Part shown: piece by piece, positions 11,999 through 24,500 of the stretch
Numbering within the stretch: the first letter of the stretch is position 1
Layout of the letters: each line of letters opens with the position of its first letter
Assembly (NCBI GenBank): GCA_016169945.1
Contig: JADLSH010000153.1
Location: 186,001-250,000 of the forward strand
DNA from: Trachythela sp. YZ-2020
Taxonomy: Eukaryota > Cnidaria > Anthozoa > Malacalcyonacea > Clavulariidae
DNA length: 64,000 nt
Reading direction: 5' to 3'
Notes under the pieces: model-generated
Seen by the model: only the letters and a program-made list of their open reading frames with translations
Told to the model about the DNA's origin: nothing
The model's database searches: none
Program-made: the position numbers and the translations under genes

Positions 11999-12799
11999 CA
12001 CTTTGCTGAGTAAATCTTTTTTTGCTGAGTAAATTTTTTTTGCTGTCGATGCGGAAGTAAATCTTTATGATGATCAAGGCTATTTTAAGCAAGAATCACA
12101 TTTAAATGAATAACTTACCTTTTCACAGATAGGTGGAGCATTTTGCAAACGTTGAAGTTTCATATAAGATTCAGCAAAATGTTTTATCTATAAATATAAT
12201 TGTCCATCCTTATATAGCTGAATGCAACAGCAAGAAGGGCAGCAACACCAAAGTTATACCAAAGCAAACTTCGCAGCTTGCGTTCTGCATGTTGTTACAT
12301 TTATTTGCGTAATTTTTCCTTTGGTCAGCGCTGACCTAAATTAAAATTGCTCTGTCTGGGGCTTGGGCTTAAGGTGTGTCATGGTGTGTGTCTAGTGCTG
12401 GATATACAATAATGAGCAATCTCGTTCCCAGAGTATGTCCGTTTCCAGGTTATGCAGTGGGCATGACTCTGGGGAAATCAAATGAAGTTTCGTATGATTT
12501 CATACGAATAGGTGATATGCGCATGCTCGTGATCATATAAACAAAATTTTGGAATTTTTCGTCGAAAAATGTGTTCTTTTTATGTTGAAATCATCGAAAA
12601 TTTTATATGTTTTTGTGCTAAAAGTTCTGGAGTAATATATACGATGTATAGTTCAACTACGAATCATTCTTATGGATTAGTGGTCAAGAAAATAATAATT
12701 GAAAGTGTGTCAGAGACTTTATATAGCCTTATCAGTATATTTTTATAAATTTAAAACATAGATTGTAATACAACTAGCAGCTGAAACCAGACATGGTGT

Positions 12800-13083
12800 T
12801 TATAATATGATATACATAATATCCTCTGGAATGTTTGCTGTGGACCTTTGGTTTATACAAACATTTTTATGCAGCAGCCATGTACAGTCAGTTTGAAGGT
12901 AGCTGTCCACTACTTCAAGGAGATATGTATGATAAGCACTGTGGCAGACAATAGGGGGGGAGGGGGGGCAATCGGCTCCCAATAATTTCCAAAAGCTTTT
13001 TAAAGATTGCTGATTAACTGTGTAACATACTGTAACAATTTTACAACCGAAAAAGCCTTGAAATGCTTTAGCCTCCTCTACAG
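12800..13083 (-). CDS. Unrecognised ORF, possible terminal exon
   Basis: The 94-codon open frame follows an acceptor-like TTCACCAACAG at 13084-13094. It starts LPVEEAKAFQGFFGCKIVTV, contains a Pro-rich turn from a G-run (PPSPP) and several Cys, and ends TANIPEDIMYIIL-stop. I recognise no domain. It lies inside the 12417-17061 TIR element, so it may be the last exon of that element's own protein. The low complexity of the G-run and the absence of neighbouring exons keep confidence low. Confidence 0.3.
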
Positions 13084-13099
13084 GCAACTGTTGGTGAAT

Positions 13100-15420
13100 G
13101 ACAAAATGGTGCAGAAATTGTTATGACCCTCTTGCTATAAAATTATTATGTAATTCTTCTGTTTGCGACCACATTGACTGCAAAGGAGGCTAGATATGCT
13201 TTTATATAAGAAAATTATCATTCAATTTAAGCAAGGGAACAGAGCAGACTGAAATGCCTCCATTAGGCAGGTTAGCCATTAGGCAGGTTAACCCTATAGA
13301 GCTTATTGCTCCACTTACAGGGCTCCTAAATACAAACAATAATACATTATTTACAACACATTTTAACCACAAGACTTGACAACGGACTTAACACATATAC
13401 TTTTAAACGTTTGTGGAGCATCAATATCATATATTTGTTCAGTCATGGTATGATAGTAAGTCAACAGGTAGGATTTGAATTGACCAATAGTAACGCCTGC
13501 TTCTCGGATATGTGGTGGTAGAGAGTTGAAGACTCTAGGAGTTCTATTATAAAAACTGTTCTGAAAGGTTAAAGTGTTAACTTTGGCAATTTTTAATGTT
13601 ACACTGTTAGTTGTGGAACGCCTGGTGATACGATCATTTGATAGTAAAGCAATCTGGGGGTCATTCAATTTAATTGCCTTAAAAAGGTATACTAAGTCCA
13701 GGTACTCGTGCCAGTAGGACAAAGGAATTAGTCCTGTTTTTAGTAATCATTCCTGGTAAATGGTTTCAGATCTAAACGGCGGCGATAGAATGAGCCTGGT
13801 TGCACGTCTTTGAACCTTCTCGACTTCGTGGATTAATGATACAGACTGCCGGGAACCAGACGTGCGAGCTGTAAGTGATACGACTTCGTACTAACGTTTT
13901 ATATAGTGCAGTACGTGTACGGGGATCATGCATGTTGAGAGAGGACCTTCTTACAAACCCAAGCATTTTGTTTGCTTTCGCACATACAGCGGACACTTGG
14001 TGGTTCCATTTGAGATCTGCAGTGATCAGAACGCCAAGATGTTTTTGAACAACCCTTTTACTGATGACGGTCGTATTGGCAGAGTTGTCGTTGCTGAGGT
14101 GGTAAGATGACTGTATGGGTTTGAGATTCCTTGTTACCTTAAGAACTCCACACTTAGATTTTTTAAGGTCCTTGCGCCATGTCCGACACCATTGGCTAAT
14201 ACCATCAAGGTCACATTGAAGATCGTTTACGTCCTTTGTTGTTCTTATAGCATGATAACACTTGGTGTCATCAGCAAATAATGCAACAGACGATGTAGTG
14301 GACTTTTGAGGCAGGTCATTCACGTATACTAGAAACAGTAACGGACCAAGAATTGAACCCTGAGGAACACCGGATATAACTGGTATGGATAGCGATGTTT
14401 TGCCCAAAATGGTAACTTTTTGGTGGCGGTCAGTAAGATAGTTTTGAAACCAGCTCAGTAAGTTTCCACAAACTCCAAAATTACTCAGTTTCTTGAGAAG
14501 CAGATGATGATCAACCCTATCGAAAGCTTTTGCGAAATCAAGATAAAGGACATCAGTTTGGATTCTTTTATCGAGTGACTCACCGAACTCGTGCAGAACT
14601 TGTAAGAGTTGTGATGTTGTAGATTTACCCCTGAGAAATCCAAATTGGAGGTTATGCAGCTCATTTGAGATATGATTGATCAATTGGTTGTATATGCAAC
14701 GCTCGAGGACTTTTGATATTATAGGAAGTAAAGATATGGGTCGATAATTTGAAACTTCGTTCTTTTGACCACCTTTAGGGATGGGTATTATGTTAGAGAC
14801 CTTCCATTGAGCTGGAACACTGCCAGTAGTCAAGCTTTTGTTGAAGAGATCACTAAGGGACGAGGAAATGTATGGTGCACAACATCTAAGCAACTTTGCC
14901 GGAATTCTATCTGGACCATTAGCTTTGTTCTCATCGAGAGATAGAAGAATGCGTTGAACATCATCAGGTGAGATGTTGATATCACTGATGGGGTCACAGA
15001 AAGCAGTGGGGGAAGCTGGACGAGCGTCATATTCTTCTTGGGAAAGAGGTTGGTTAAACATAGAAAATAATAAGTTGTTTAAGAGGTTTGCAATATCGTG
15101 AGGATTTTCAGCTGTGACAGTTCCCTCCTCACGTTTCCAGCTCATTTTGTACACTGGATGAATTTGATGTGAGTTTGAACGATGATCAGAATCTTTTTGT
15201 GTTTGTTTTCATAAGACTAGGCAAAGACTGAAAGAACTCTTTTCGCTTTCGTGATATCAGCGACTTACACGAACGGCGAAGGTTTCGGAAGTTTTCACAG
15301 AGGCTATTTATTACTGCAGCTCTTTTTGGATTTTCTTCTGGCAGTTTCTTTTTTGTTCAATAGGTGGTGGATTTCACTGTCAAACCAGGGAGGAGTTTTT
15401 CGTTAAATAAATTTGTTCAC
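13100..15420 (-). mobile_element. 5'-truncated CR1/Jockey-like non-LTR retrotransposon
   Basis: The main frame (13772-15154) encodes the whole RT. Visible motifs are VSNIIPIPKGG, NYRPISLLPI, LDFAKAFDRVDH (palm A), GVPQGSILGPLLF (motif B) and FADDTKCYH (catalytic box). A separate frame (13363-13722) gives the C-terminal tail (FYNRTPRVFNSLPPHIRE). Upstream to 15420 the end of the endonuclease linker can be read (KTPPWFDSEIHHLLNKKE) before the copy stops. Frameshifts or stops separate these parts, so it is not autonomous. It lies inside the 4.6 kb TIR element and so probably inserted after it. Confidence 0.85.
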
Positions 15421-15526
15421 TTAAATGCTTGTTTATTGTCTTCAGCAAGCGCTACGTGCCCACGTTTAGAAAATTAACAAAAATGAAAAGTAGATGAAGT
15501 ATAAAAGAGTATATCCATAATTCCCA

Positions 15527-15704
15527 CTGGTAATGAGTTTAGCGGGCGCAATTTGTCTTCGGAATTTGCCGAATCAATTAAGGCCGAACGACATCCGAGC
15601 TATTATACGAGGCGCGGCAGATTTTCCTTTTCGTAATTTTTCCCGCTCGGGATATACCTCGTCAATTTCCGACAAAAAATAGAGCTCGCGAAACTCATTA
15701 CCAG
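15527..15704. mobile_element. MITE with CTGGTAATGAGTTT ends
   Basis: The termini CTGGTAATGAGTTTAGCG and CGCGAAACTCATTACCAG are inverted repeats about 178 bp apart. There is no ORF. It lies directly upstream of the truncated 5' end of the non-LTR copy at 13.1-15.4 kb. Confidence 0.6.
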
Positions 15705-16990
15705 CGAGCATTATACTTAATTTAGCCTAACTTATAATATCAAATCCTTTTCTTGCTGTTTATCAACAAATTTATTAGTTCAAATTTTGAGAAATTCCTG
15801 AAAAATAGAGGATTTTCAGTCTGCTGTGCTCCCTTGATTTGAGCCAAAACATTTTAAGGACTAGCTATGATTTGCAATATAACAAAAGAGCAATAATAGA
15901 CTGGCGGCCTAAACTCATCCAGCCCCACTGAATTTTGTGAAGTGTTTGCCACTGGGTATAGAAGTTAAATTAGTAATTGTTGTGGACACATTATGCATGA
16001 TGCCTGCAGGTTGTGACCTTGTGTCTTAAGATCATTCACAATTTATGTTGACTAGAAATGATAAAAATTATCATCTATGACATCATCAGACACTCTGCAT
16101 GTTCTGGCATCAATAACTTTAACACATCAGGGAGGGGTTCATAGTTTTTTTTCCAATAAAGCATTCCTTATCATAAATTCCCTGTTAAACTTCAAGAAGC
16201 TTATTCATTTCTGGCATGTTTAAAATGAATGGGGGATTTATTGGAAGGAGCTCAATAGAATGTGGGGGCTTAGTGGCTCAGCCATGTTGTAACATAAAAC
16301 TTGACATGAATTTCCATAATAAATAATAAATCTAATCTAATGAATGAATACATGTGTCTGGTTTGTGGTAAAGTGGAAGGGTTGAACTTACTAGAGAGGT
16401 TGCTTAGAGAGTTGTGTGTGTGGGGTGTGTGGGGGGGGGGGGGAGCATAACACAGATATCATCAACATTTATAGGCAATATAGATGACTGAGAGAATATA
16501 GTTTCATCTCTACAAGTCTACACTCAAGTCTCATATAAAAGTCTCAACTGTTTATATTTTATAATGCAATTTGTATAAAGTTTATGATAGAAACACTGAA
16601 AATGTCTCCATAAACACTGATTCTGCACTTGTTGGTACAGAAGAACTGTTAAAAGCAATGATGTCAACATATGTACATATATTTCAATATATAAAGTTTG
16701 TTATGATACTTATTTATAAATTGTTACTTTCAACAATGGAATAATTCACACTCTACACAATCTATATGGCCACTCCATATCTTATTGTGTTCTTATAACC
16801 GATCCATGGGTCATAAGGTTTCTTCAAACAAGTAAATTTTCTGATATTATGCAAAAATATAGAAATAATCTTCGAAGATTTCAGATTTGAAAGAGATCAA
16901 AATTAAAAACATTGTTCTTCGAATCTTCGTGAATACCCACGCAAAAATCTCGCACAAATCCCGAATTTTGTGTTAACCAATGAAATTCGA
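15705..16990. other. No gene seen
   Basis: AT-rich sequence with a poly-G run at about 16429-16442. No ORF with codon structure and no splice-bounded exon stood out on either strand. It forms part of the interior of the 12417-17061 TIR element. Confidence 0.5.
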
Positions 16991-17287
16991 AATCTCATTC
17001 CATTTCTCCAGAGTCATGCCCACTACCTAACGAACGGGCATATACTCTGGGAACGAGGTTGAATAATGAGAGGTTTTAATGTTGTTTCATTGAATGTTTT
17101 CCGCGTTGGCATAGAATTTTACTGTTGTAAGAATGGGAAGCAGGAATGTTTGCTGGCGTTGTGAAGCGTTGTGTAGTTGAAGGTTGCATCATTAGTTTAC
17201 TTAATACTTAGACAGTTCTTTATACATGTGTATTTAGTTTGATACATTTCCATTGAAATTAATTTCGAAGTACGATTGTCTTTATTA

Positions 17288-17510
17288 ACAGGCCCGTCCA
17301 GACTAATCAGTTTTCGTTTGAAGACTTTTACTTACGACTTATGTATGGCTGCGTTTTCGCCGATCGTCCAGACTAATACAATGGAAGCGGATATCTTCAT
17401 CCATGAAAACCGCAAAGCTGTTCGAAAACGGCTTTGGAAATGTAGATTTTTAGAACGGACGGGATTTCCATTCGTGTGGACGGGCGAAAACGAAAGTTTT
17501 AATTTCAAAA
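17288..17510. mobile_element. MITE-like repeat (CCCGTCCA ends)
   Basis: GGCCCGTCCAGACTAATCAG near 17290, repeated internally as GATCGTCCAGACTAA, is answered by GTGTGGACGGGCGAAAACG near 17476-17494. This is a degenerate TIR pair. The overlapping plus-strand open frame is best explained as a chance ORF within this repeat. Confidence 0.4.
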
Positions 17511-17929
17511 ACGCTCAAAAGACGTCCTGAACACAACGTTCATGTATTTGTGTTGTTCGTATTGATTTCAGCAGAATTGATTGTCTCGACCTGTTCATTA
17601 ATTTGCAAGAAATAGCTTACGGAGGTAACAGCTATAGGATGCTCTATAATGTCCTGGGTTATGTTTAATCGAAAAAGCCACTAGAAGCTGTATCATGAGC
17701 GAAAGTTGTAGGTCAGATCTCGACGAACAATACTTCCTCTTTCTCCTTCAAAGTTTTCCTCTTTCTCTACTAAATTACCTTTTCTAGAGGCGGACTGGCC
17801 AGTCGGGCTCACCTGATAAAAGCCCGGTGGCCCCCCTGCCTTTCAGATACCGCGGAGCATTTTTTAGATTGGGGTCTAAAGATATTAGAGGGCGCAGTGG
17901 CACTAGTATCAAGAGCTGAAGGCGCAATG

Positions 17930-18010
17930 GGCGTATGCCCCCTCCTCAGTAAATTTTGAAATCTACAGTCTCTGAAATGCCATTTCATGCACTTTGAGAG
18001 AAGATTTAGG
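17930..18010 (+). repeat. Interspersed repeat fragment
   Basis: Shares GAAATCTACAGTCTCTGAAA and TGCCATTTCATGCACTTT with the modules at 6865-6965 and 41080-41130. It is preceded by GGCGTATGCCCCCT. Non-coding. Confidence 0.5.
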
Positions 18011-18754
18011 AGCATTTTTACGGCATTAGTCATTATTCTTTAAGAATTCTTTCCAAATCTTTGGTCTAACAAAAAGCAGCTGACTACTAAACCTACGCGA
18101 CGAATCAGTATTTACTGTCAAGACTCATGAAGAAAAGAGAATTAAGGTGCCTAATTTGGTACCTCCATTTAACACAGACTACATGTTGAATAACCAAAAT
18201 AATTTTTATAGAATTCGTATTTTGTTTAGTTTTATTTTGTTCAGAAGTAATTTTTTCATATTTATAGTTTTCCGCTCAAAATGTTTCTGTTCAGTTTTGA
18301 GCAGAATTCTTTTTAGAAATTGTATATCCTATTGTGTTGGCTTAATTCCTTCCTACAAACTACAAACCTAGGTAGTCGAAAAAAATAATTGCCATGAGGA
18401 AATTCAAGTTTTATGCATGTTTTATTGGAATATATCGGTTTCGGACTAAAAAGAGTAAATACGGTATTGAATGGCATGGAAGCCTTATAGAAAACTGTGT
18501 TTTTTCCCCACCCTTTTGTTTATATTTTAAAATTTCGCGCATCATATTTGGCCGAGAGCTAAACTGTAAACAAATTGCTTGGCTCAGTACTTAATTGTCC
18601 CTAATTTTTAGTTTCAGCAAGTCAATATTCAGTTTTTTGAAAAACTCTCAATGTTACACCCTCTGAATGATGTAAATCAACCTTTGGTAGATATTTTGAT
18701 GTAATAAAATTGGGAATTTCCTGGCGCGACGTACAGAAACGCTACTTTAATTCT
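18011..18754. other. AT-rich sequence, no gene seen
   Basis: The plus-strand open frames here are dominated by Phe/Ile/Leu codons expected of T-rich DNA, and no splice-bounded exon was found. Confidence 0.5.
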
Positions 18755-18992
18755 AAAGGCCCAGACACACCGAACGCGATTATACAACGCGGCGCGATTT
18801 TTCGATTTTGACTGACCTATATAACTTTGATCCTGTTTTATGTTTTTCAAATATTCAAAAGCGCTATAACAGTTTGAGTCATTTGGTCTGCATATCTTTT
18901 AAAATTTCCTTCCATAGACGGTTTTATTTACTCTTAAAAACTGAAAAGTCGCGTCGCGTTGCCAAATCGCGTCCGGTGTGTCTGGGCCTTAA
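18755..18992. mobile_element. MITE with AAGGCCCAGACACACCG ends
   Basis: The left terminus AAAGGCCCAGACACACCGAA and the right terminus CCGGTGTGTCTGGGCCTT are inverted repeats. Both are followed inward by CGCGATT-type GC-rich stretches (AACGCGATT / AATCGCG). It is about 235 bp with no coding potential. Confidence 0.75.
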
Positions 18993-19109
18993 AGCCTGGT
19001 TTTCAATGTGACATAAGCGTAAGCAGCAAACGTAAGCAGCAAACGTAAGCATAAGCGTAAGAGCGGAACGCTTTGATGTGCTTATACTTGCGTTATTCTC
19101 ACTGCGACG

Positions 19110-19254
19110 TAAAGCCCGTTTTCCACTAGACGAATTTGTTCGCGCGAAGCGAACTTTTCCTTTGTCGGTATCGCTTTTGCTGACGTGTAAGCGATGCCGA
19201 CAAAGGAAAAATCGCTTCGCGCGAACAAATTCGCCTAGTGGAAGACGAGCTTAA
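19110..19254. mobile_element. MITE, TAAGCCCGTTTTCCACTAG family, copy 1
   Basis: The ends TAAAGCCCGTTTTCCACTAG and CTAGTGGAAGACGAGCTTAA flank long inner arms containing TTTGTTCGCGCGAAGCGA and its inverse, giving a nearly full-length hairpin. A second copy of the family lies at 42717-42895. It is nested in the MITE at 18990-19756. Confidence 0.75.
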
Positions 19255-19257
19255 GCC

Positions 19258-19633
19258 CAGTGAGCTCCATATATATCTGGAGTAAGAACTTCTAATGTTC
19301 GGCCAATAGGCCAAGTGAAGCCAAAGATGGCGGCAATTGACGTCCAAACTCATGAAGGTCATAAACAGTTTTCATACCATTTTTCTAGCTAATTCCAGTT
19401 TATACTAACAGATCGCATCGCTAATCAAGTTATTAGTTCATAAAATCATGATGTTATTGTTTACATCGGAGTAAAAACACGAAATTTCGGCACACTCCTG
19501 GCCCGCTTGTGCAAACCGCGCGGTCGAAAACAATAGAAAGGGATTGGCACTGGACGTCAATTTCCGCCATCTTTGGCTTCACTTTTTGCACATAAGTTCT
19601 CACTCCAGATATATATATATATAGAGCTCACTG
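19258..19633. mobile_element. MITE with CAGTGAGCTCC ends, nested
   Basis: AGTGAGCTCCATATATATCT and ATATATAGAGCTCACTG are inverted repeats, followed inward by CTGGAGTAAGAACTT and AAGTTCTCACTCCAG. It is about 375 bp with no ORF. It lies within the MITE at 18990-19756. Confidence 0.65.
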
Positions 19634-19756
19634 CTTAAGCCTTGTTTACTCTGACATAAGCGTAAGCGCAACAGAACGGAAGGTTTTGATATCCTTACGT
19701 TAATGTCGGAACGTTTGATCTCTTATGCTTGCGTTGTAGTGAAAACCAGGCTTAAA

Positions 19757-20997
19757 TGACGATATACAACATAACGGTCTCACCTACATCGGCTTAGTTC
19801 TTTTCATCATCTCATGAATGTTTACTCATGCCCATAGACATACAAATATATTTTATATAATGAATGCGGATATACACATATTATTGAAAGACTGGTTATC
19901 ACAAATGATAAAAAACAACAAATTTATGCAAAGTTCAATATTTAATACAACACAACACAAACTACAGAATGAAATATGCATCTATTCATAAAAAGTGTAA
20001 AGGTTTGTTTTCCAGCATTTCTTCTTCCTAAGCACAAAATAGAAGAGGAATTTATGTTTTAGATACACCTGTGCGGTATTAACAATGACGAATGGACGGG
20101 TAAACATATACCTTGAAGAAGTAAACATGTAGAAGATACGTGGGCGACAATGCGAACCTGAAGGTGCAGTGGCGGAAGTTTTTGCTAGGAAGTTTATTCG
20201 TTCACGGCAACCAGGTTTAATCACTGTTTAATCTCCGTGCCAACGACGCGTCAACTACACCCAGGGAAAAGGAAAGCTATGGGAAGTCTAAGGTTCATCA
20301 AGTATCGTGGGCGCGTGGCTACGTTTCATGGGTGGACCTCCCACTGATCTCGAATATATGGCGAACTGTCATGGCGGACATTCAAGAGTGACAACAAAAT
20401 ACATCACAAAATACAGAGAAATAAAATCCTTAAGACAGGATAAATGAAAGTTTTGAAGAGGATTTTCAATTGTTAAAATCATTTTAATAATATTTTGCTA
20501 AGTATATTTTCCTGCCTGGTGCTTTCCCGCCATTCAATGTTGTTTCTGCTCAAATTTTAACAACTGAGAAACTGGGGCAACCACACAGTTACAAAGGTAC
20601 AGTAGACATGATGCGTTGGTGGGCGAGATATCGAGCTTCAAGATTGATATATAAGATGTATTAAAACGGAGTTCCCGATTCTAATGCAAATATAAAAAAT
20701 AATATTCGTGTAAAAGATTTGTGTCTATATTCATTTTAAACTTAGGCATTCAGCTTTCCAACTCTATTCCCAACTTGGATTAGTTTTCAATTTTTGCCCT
20801 ATTTATCCACGAATAATGTTATTGTAAGCGACTGAGATTGGAGAATAAAAATTTTTAGATACAATAACAAATCGATACTTATTTTGTCATCAAAAAGAAA
20901 AAGAATGAAGACAAGAATTCTCCGAGAATTTGGCCAAGATTGTATATATTTGCATATAAATATAATGAAATGCATGTGCAACAATTTGTATATATCT
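19757..20997. other. AT-rich sequence, probable 3' region of the next minus-strand gene
   Basis: No convincing exon. A minus-strand frame near 20080-20224 ends at a donor-like AAG|GTATAT but has neither a start nor partner exons. The part nearest 20998 presumably holds the 3' UTR of the gene whose stop codon is at 20998-21000. Confidence 0.35.
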
Positions 20998-21543
20998 TCA
21001 GCTTGGCATCTTTTCGTTGAAACAACATTTATCTTTTATTTCAAAGCCTTTTGATGTTTGAGTGAGCTGCATTCCACGGTCAGATTTAACCACAAGGACA
21101 CCGGGATTTTCTACATTTTCGTAAAGGAAATCATTCAGGGAGTCGAGAAACAGTCGAATCCGCAGTGAATAAATAGCGGTAAACCTGGGAAATCTTTCCT
21201 CGTCATCCCAAAAGGTGGGAATTTTTTCTGAGCATGCGTTAGAATTCGCGCGGTTATTAGAAATGAGACCTAGAGCGAGTATATTCGGCTATTGAATTTC
21301 CGAGCGATTTTTCAATCGAAAATTTTAATAGATTGATTGACTAAGGGTGCAAGCAAAGGAATAAAAACTTTTGGAAACTTAAAAATTGCGTAAAAAAATA
21401 TTTTTTTACGTAGCGGACCTTATCGGAAACTCTCGGAATTCGACGTAAAATCCCCAAAATTCCTAATTTTGCTATTTTGAGGTAAACAAATTTTTCCCCA
21501 ATATAAAGTATATGCTATTACAAGTATTTTAAATCGTATTTCG

Positions 21544-21583
<40 letters not shown>

Positions 21584-24500
21584 TCAGCTTTATTGGACAT
21601 GCATATAAAAGGTTGCATAATATTATACAAACAAAGAAAATTACAGGGTATACGTCCAATGGGGCCAGCGCAAACGGAACGACGAGATCCATGCAGGGCA
21701 CCACCCCTATAAAACTAAACTAGTGAAAACAAACTCATTGACTATACAGAATATATACAAATATAACTTAGGACTTAAGTACGGTGACAGGGGCAGTCTC
21801 TTATGAGCGACCAAGTACATGTCATATCTACATTAAAAGTACTGTTCACCAAGGCGGTGTATGTCGTGTGCAAAAAGCTTTTAAAAATACTTAGACTGGC
21901 AAACTTTTCAGGTGAGGCTATTTTACATATATAGTTCCAAGGCTTTACTATTCTATTAAAAAACGATGCCTGAAAGGTGGCTAAAAAACGATGCCTGAAG
22001 GAGTGTTTTAGCATTAGGGTTGGATTCTGTGCGCGAGATCAGTTGTGTTCTACGAAGGTTAAAAGTTGATTAATGTGTTTTTTTTGTGTTTTTTTATTCA
22101 ACTTCGCCTCAATGGCAGGGAGTCCACAACAGCGTCAGCCAATTACTGTGGCCCCATTGTTAGTTCCTAAGGGTTAGTATTAGAGGGAGGAAACCGGAGT
22201 ACCCGGGGAAAACCCTCGAAGCACAGGAGAGAATCTCAACTTACATGAGTTATTTGAGCACACTGCCGATCTCATGCGAGTACCAACAGTGACCTCGACC
22301 TGTTGTGAAACAGGCTCAACTCAGTGGTAAGAGGCAGCGCGCTAACCGCTTCCGCCACCCGTGCTACCCTGTTTAAATCGGTATAACCAAAAATACATTT
22401 ATAAACCAACACAAGATCTCTGATTTCTCGATCATAAGTTAGTGGCAATAGATTTAGAGATTTCAGCCTGTCTTCATATGACAGCTCACCAACTTTAGTT
22501 CTTAGAATCCATCGAGTTGCCCGTCTCTGTACTCGTTCTAAGAGAATCTGCAACTTTGCATTGGCAGGTGACCAAACCTCAGTTGCGTAGCACAGCTGCG
22601 ACTTTACCAAAGCTAGATAAAGTGTTCGTCTAACTTTGGTGTCTGTGATGAGAGGACATGTTCTTTTCAGGAGACCGAGCATCCTATTAGCTTTGCTGAC
22701 GATTGAGAAGATGTGAGTGTCACGTCCCAAGATAGCTTGCTATTGACGATAACTCCTAGGTTTTTTTCCTGTTGAACGCGTTGTAAAATGGCGTTGTCCA
22801 GAAGGTAGTCCGTAAGTATAGGCGATTTCTTCCGAGTGACCGTTAACACCTTACACTTGGAGGCATTAAACTTCATATTGGAATTATGACTCCAAGTATT
22901 TAGGTTCGATATGTCACGTTGCAGGTTCTCACAGTCACTTTGGGACGAAATAGGGTGGTATAATTTTGTGTCATCTGCATAGAGAGCTGAACTCGTCTGT
23001 TCCTGGATCGAGTCAGGTAAGTCATTAATAAAGATGACAAACAGCAGAGGTCCAACAAGGCTTCCTTGGGGCACACCAGAGGTGACTGGTAGGTACTGAG
23101 AGGTAACACGTCTATCACAACTCTCTGATATCTATGGTTGAGATAGTCCTTAAACCAGTTAAGGAGTTGACCCGTTACGCCATACCATTTAAGTTTCTAG
23201 ATAAGAATGACATGGTCTACAGAATCAAACGCCTTGGCGAAATCAAAATAAAGCATATCAGTTTGAGTGTTCCGGTCGAGTGATTTACCAATAGAGTGGA
23301 GAACATGCAGGAGTTGTGTCACACAAGAACGATTACGCATCATGAAACCGTACTGACGTTCGGTGATTAGACATGACACGTGGGCATAGAACCTATTGCA
23401 GACGCAGCGTTCCATCACTTTACTAACTATTGACAATAAAGAGATGGGTCTGTAGTTTCCGGCAGGTTCCTTCAGATCTTTCTTGTGCACAGGAGTTACG
23501 TCTGTATTCTTCCATTCAGCTGGAAAACGCCCAGTGCGCAGAGAGTGGTTGAACAAAGCACATAAACTTGTGTGTGCAGGAATCCCATCTGGACCGGAGG
23601 CTTTAGAAGAATCTAAGCCAGCCAAGCAAAGTTCCACTTCTTCCACAGACAGCTGCACATCGAAGATTTCAACATTTGATCGCTTGGGGTTAGAGGGCAT
23701 ACTAGACAATGTGTTGGGAGAAGTAAACACAGAGCAATTAAAGTACGAATTAAAGAGCTCAGCCTTTTCTCCAGAGGTCTTGGCTGATTGTCCATTATGC
23801 GTAATAATAATAATAATAATAATAATAATAGTCTTTATTAATCAATACTCGAAACACACGTCCGAGTTTACATGGAATTGTAAAAATAAGGTATATAGTC
23901 TATTTTTCATTAGTTATTTACATCAATAATTTAATAAAACTAGTAAAAATCCTACAATATTGTTAATAATTGTTAAAATGTCATGGTTAATTGTTAAAAT
24001 GCAACTGGGTAGAGGTATCGATGTTCTCCCACGAACAATCATTTCATATGTTTTGTTCATATTCAGCACCATTCGGTTTTCATCTGACCATGATTTTATA
24101 TTTTCTACCTCTTCTGTACTTGTATCATCCTCATCATAGCCCGGGACTTCTATTGTTATATCATCAGCGAATTTACAGAGTTCATTGATTGGATTGACTG
24201 ATTTAATGTCATTTACCATTATTGAAAATAATATCGGGCCTAGAACAGTTCCCTGAGGCACGCCACGATTAATTTTCAAGAACTCGGTTGTGATGCCATC
24301 AACTGTTACTCTCTGTTTACGATCTTTTAAGAAATCAATCATCCAATTTATGATGTATGGGTTAAAAGGCAATTTCTTAACTTTTTCAAATAGTATGTCA
24401 CGTGGAACACTGTCAAAAGCCTTGCTAAAGTCAAATGATAGTACTCTCACGTATTTGGCACCATTATCCAACCCTTTCAACCACGTATGTTGGCATTTGA

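Larger units (their letters stand above)
12417..17061. mobile_element. Large TIR element with 9-bp target duplication
   Basis: The left end CAATCTCGTTCCCAGAGTAT is mirrored by a right end whose reverse complement is CAACCTCGTTCCCAGAGTAT. Similarity continues imperfectly for about 65 bp (both contain GTGGGCATGACTCTGG). The flanks carry the same 9-mer, AATAATGAG, at 12408-12416 and 17062-17070. That is the signature of a cut-and-paste DNA transposon. A 9-bp duplication suggests Mutator-like or a P-like or hAT-like variant; I cannot assign a superfamily. The interior holds a non-LTR copy (13.1-15.4 kb), a MITE and a short ORF at 12800-13083. No transposase is recognisable. Confidence 0.7.
18990..19756. 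mobile_element. MITE interrupted by two nested MITEs
   Basis: The outer element begins AAGCCTGGTTTTCAATGTGA and ends GTAGTGAAAACCAGGCTT, with CATAAGCGTAAG-type sequences inside both ends. Inserted within it are two further inverted-repeat elements, at 19110-19254 and 19258-19633, listed separately. The core is a string of AAGCGTAAGCAGCAAACGTA-like units. Confidence 0.7.

Noticed and set aside
17276..17530. 84-codon plus-strand ORF
   Set aside because: It lies across a repeat with GGCCCGTCCAGAC / GTGTGGACGGGC ends; its codons follow the repeat and no splice or start context supports it.
23483..23929. 148-codon plus-strand ORF
   Set aside because: Antisense shadow of the retrotransposon RT ending in an ATA-repeat Ile run.
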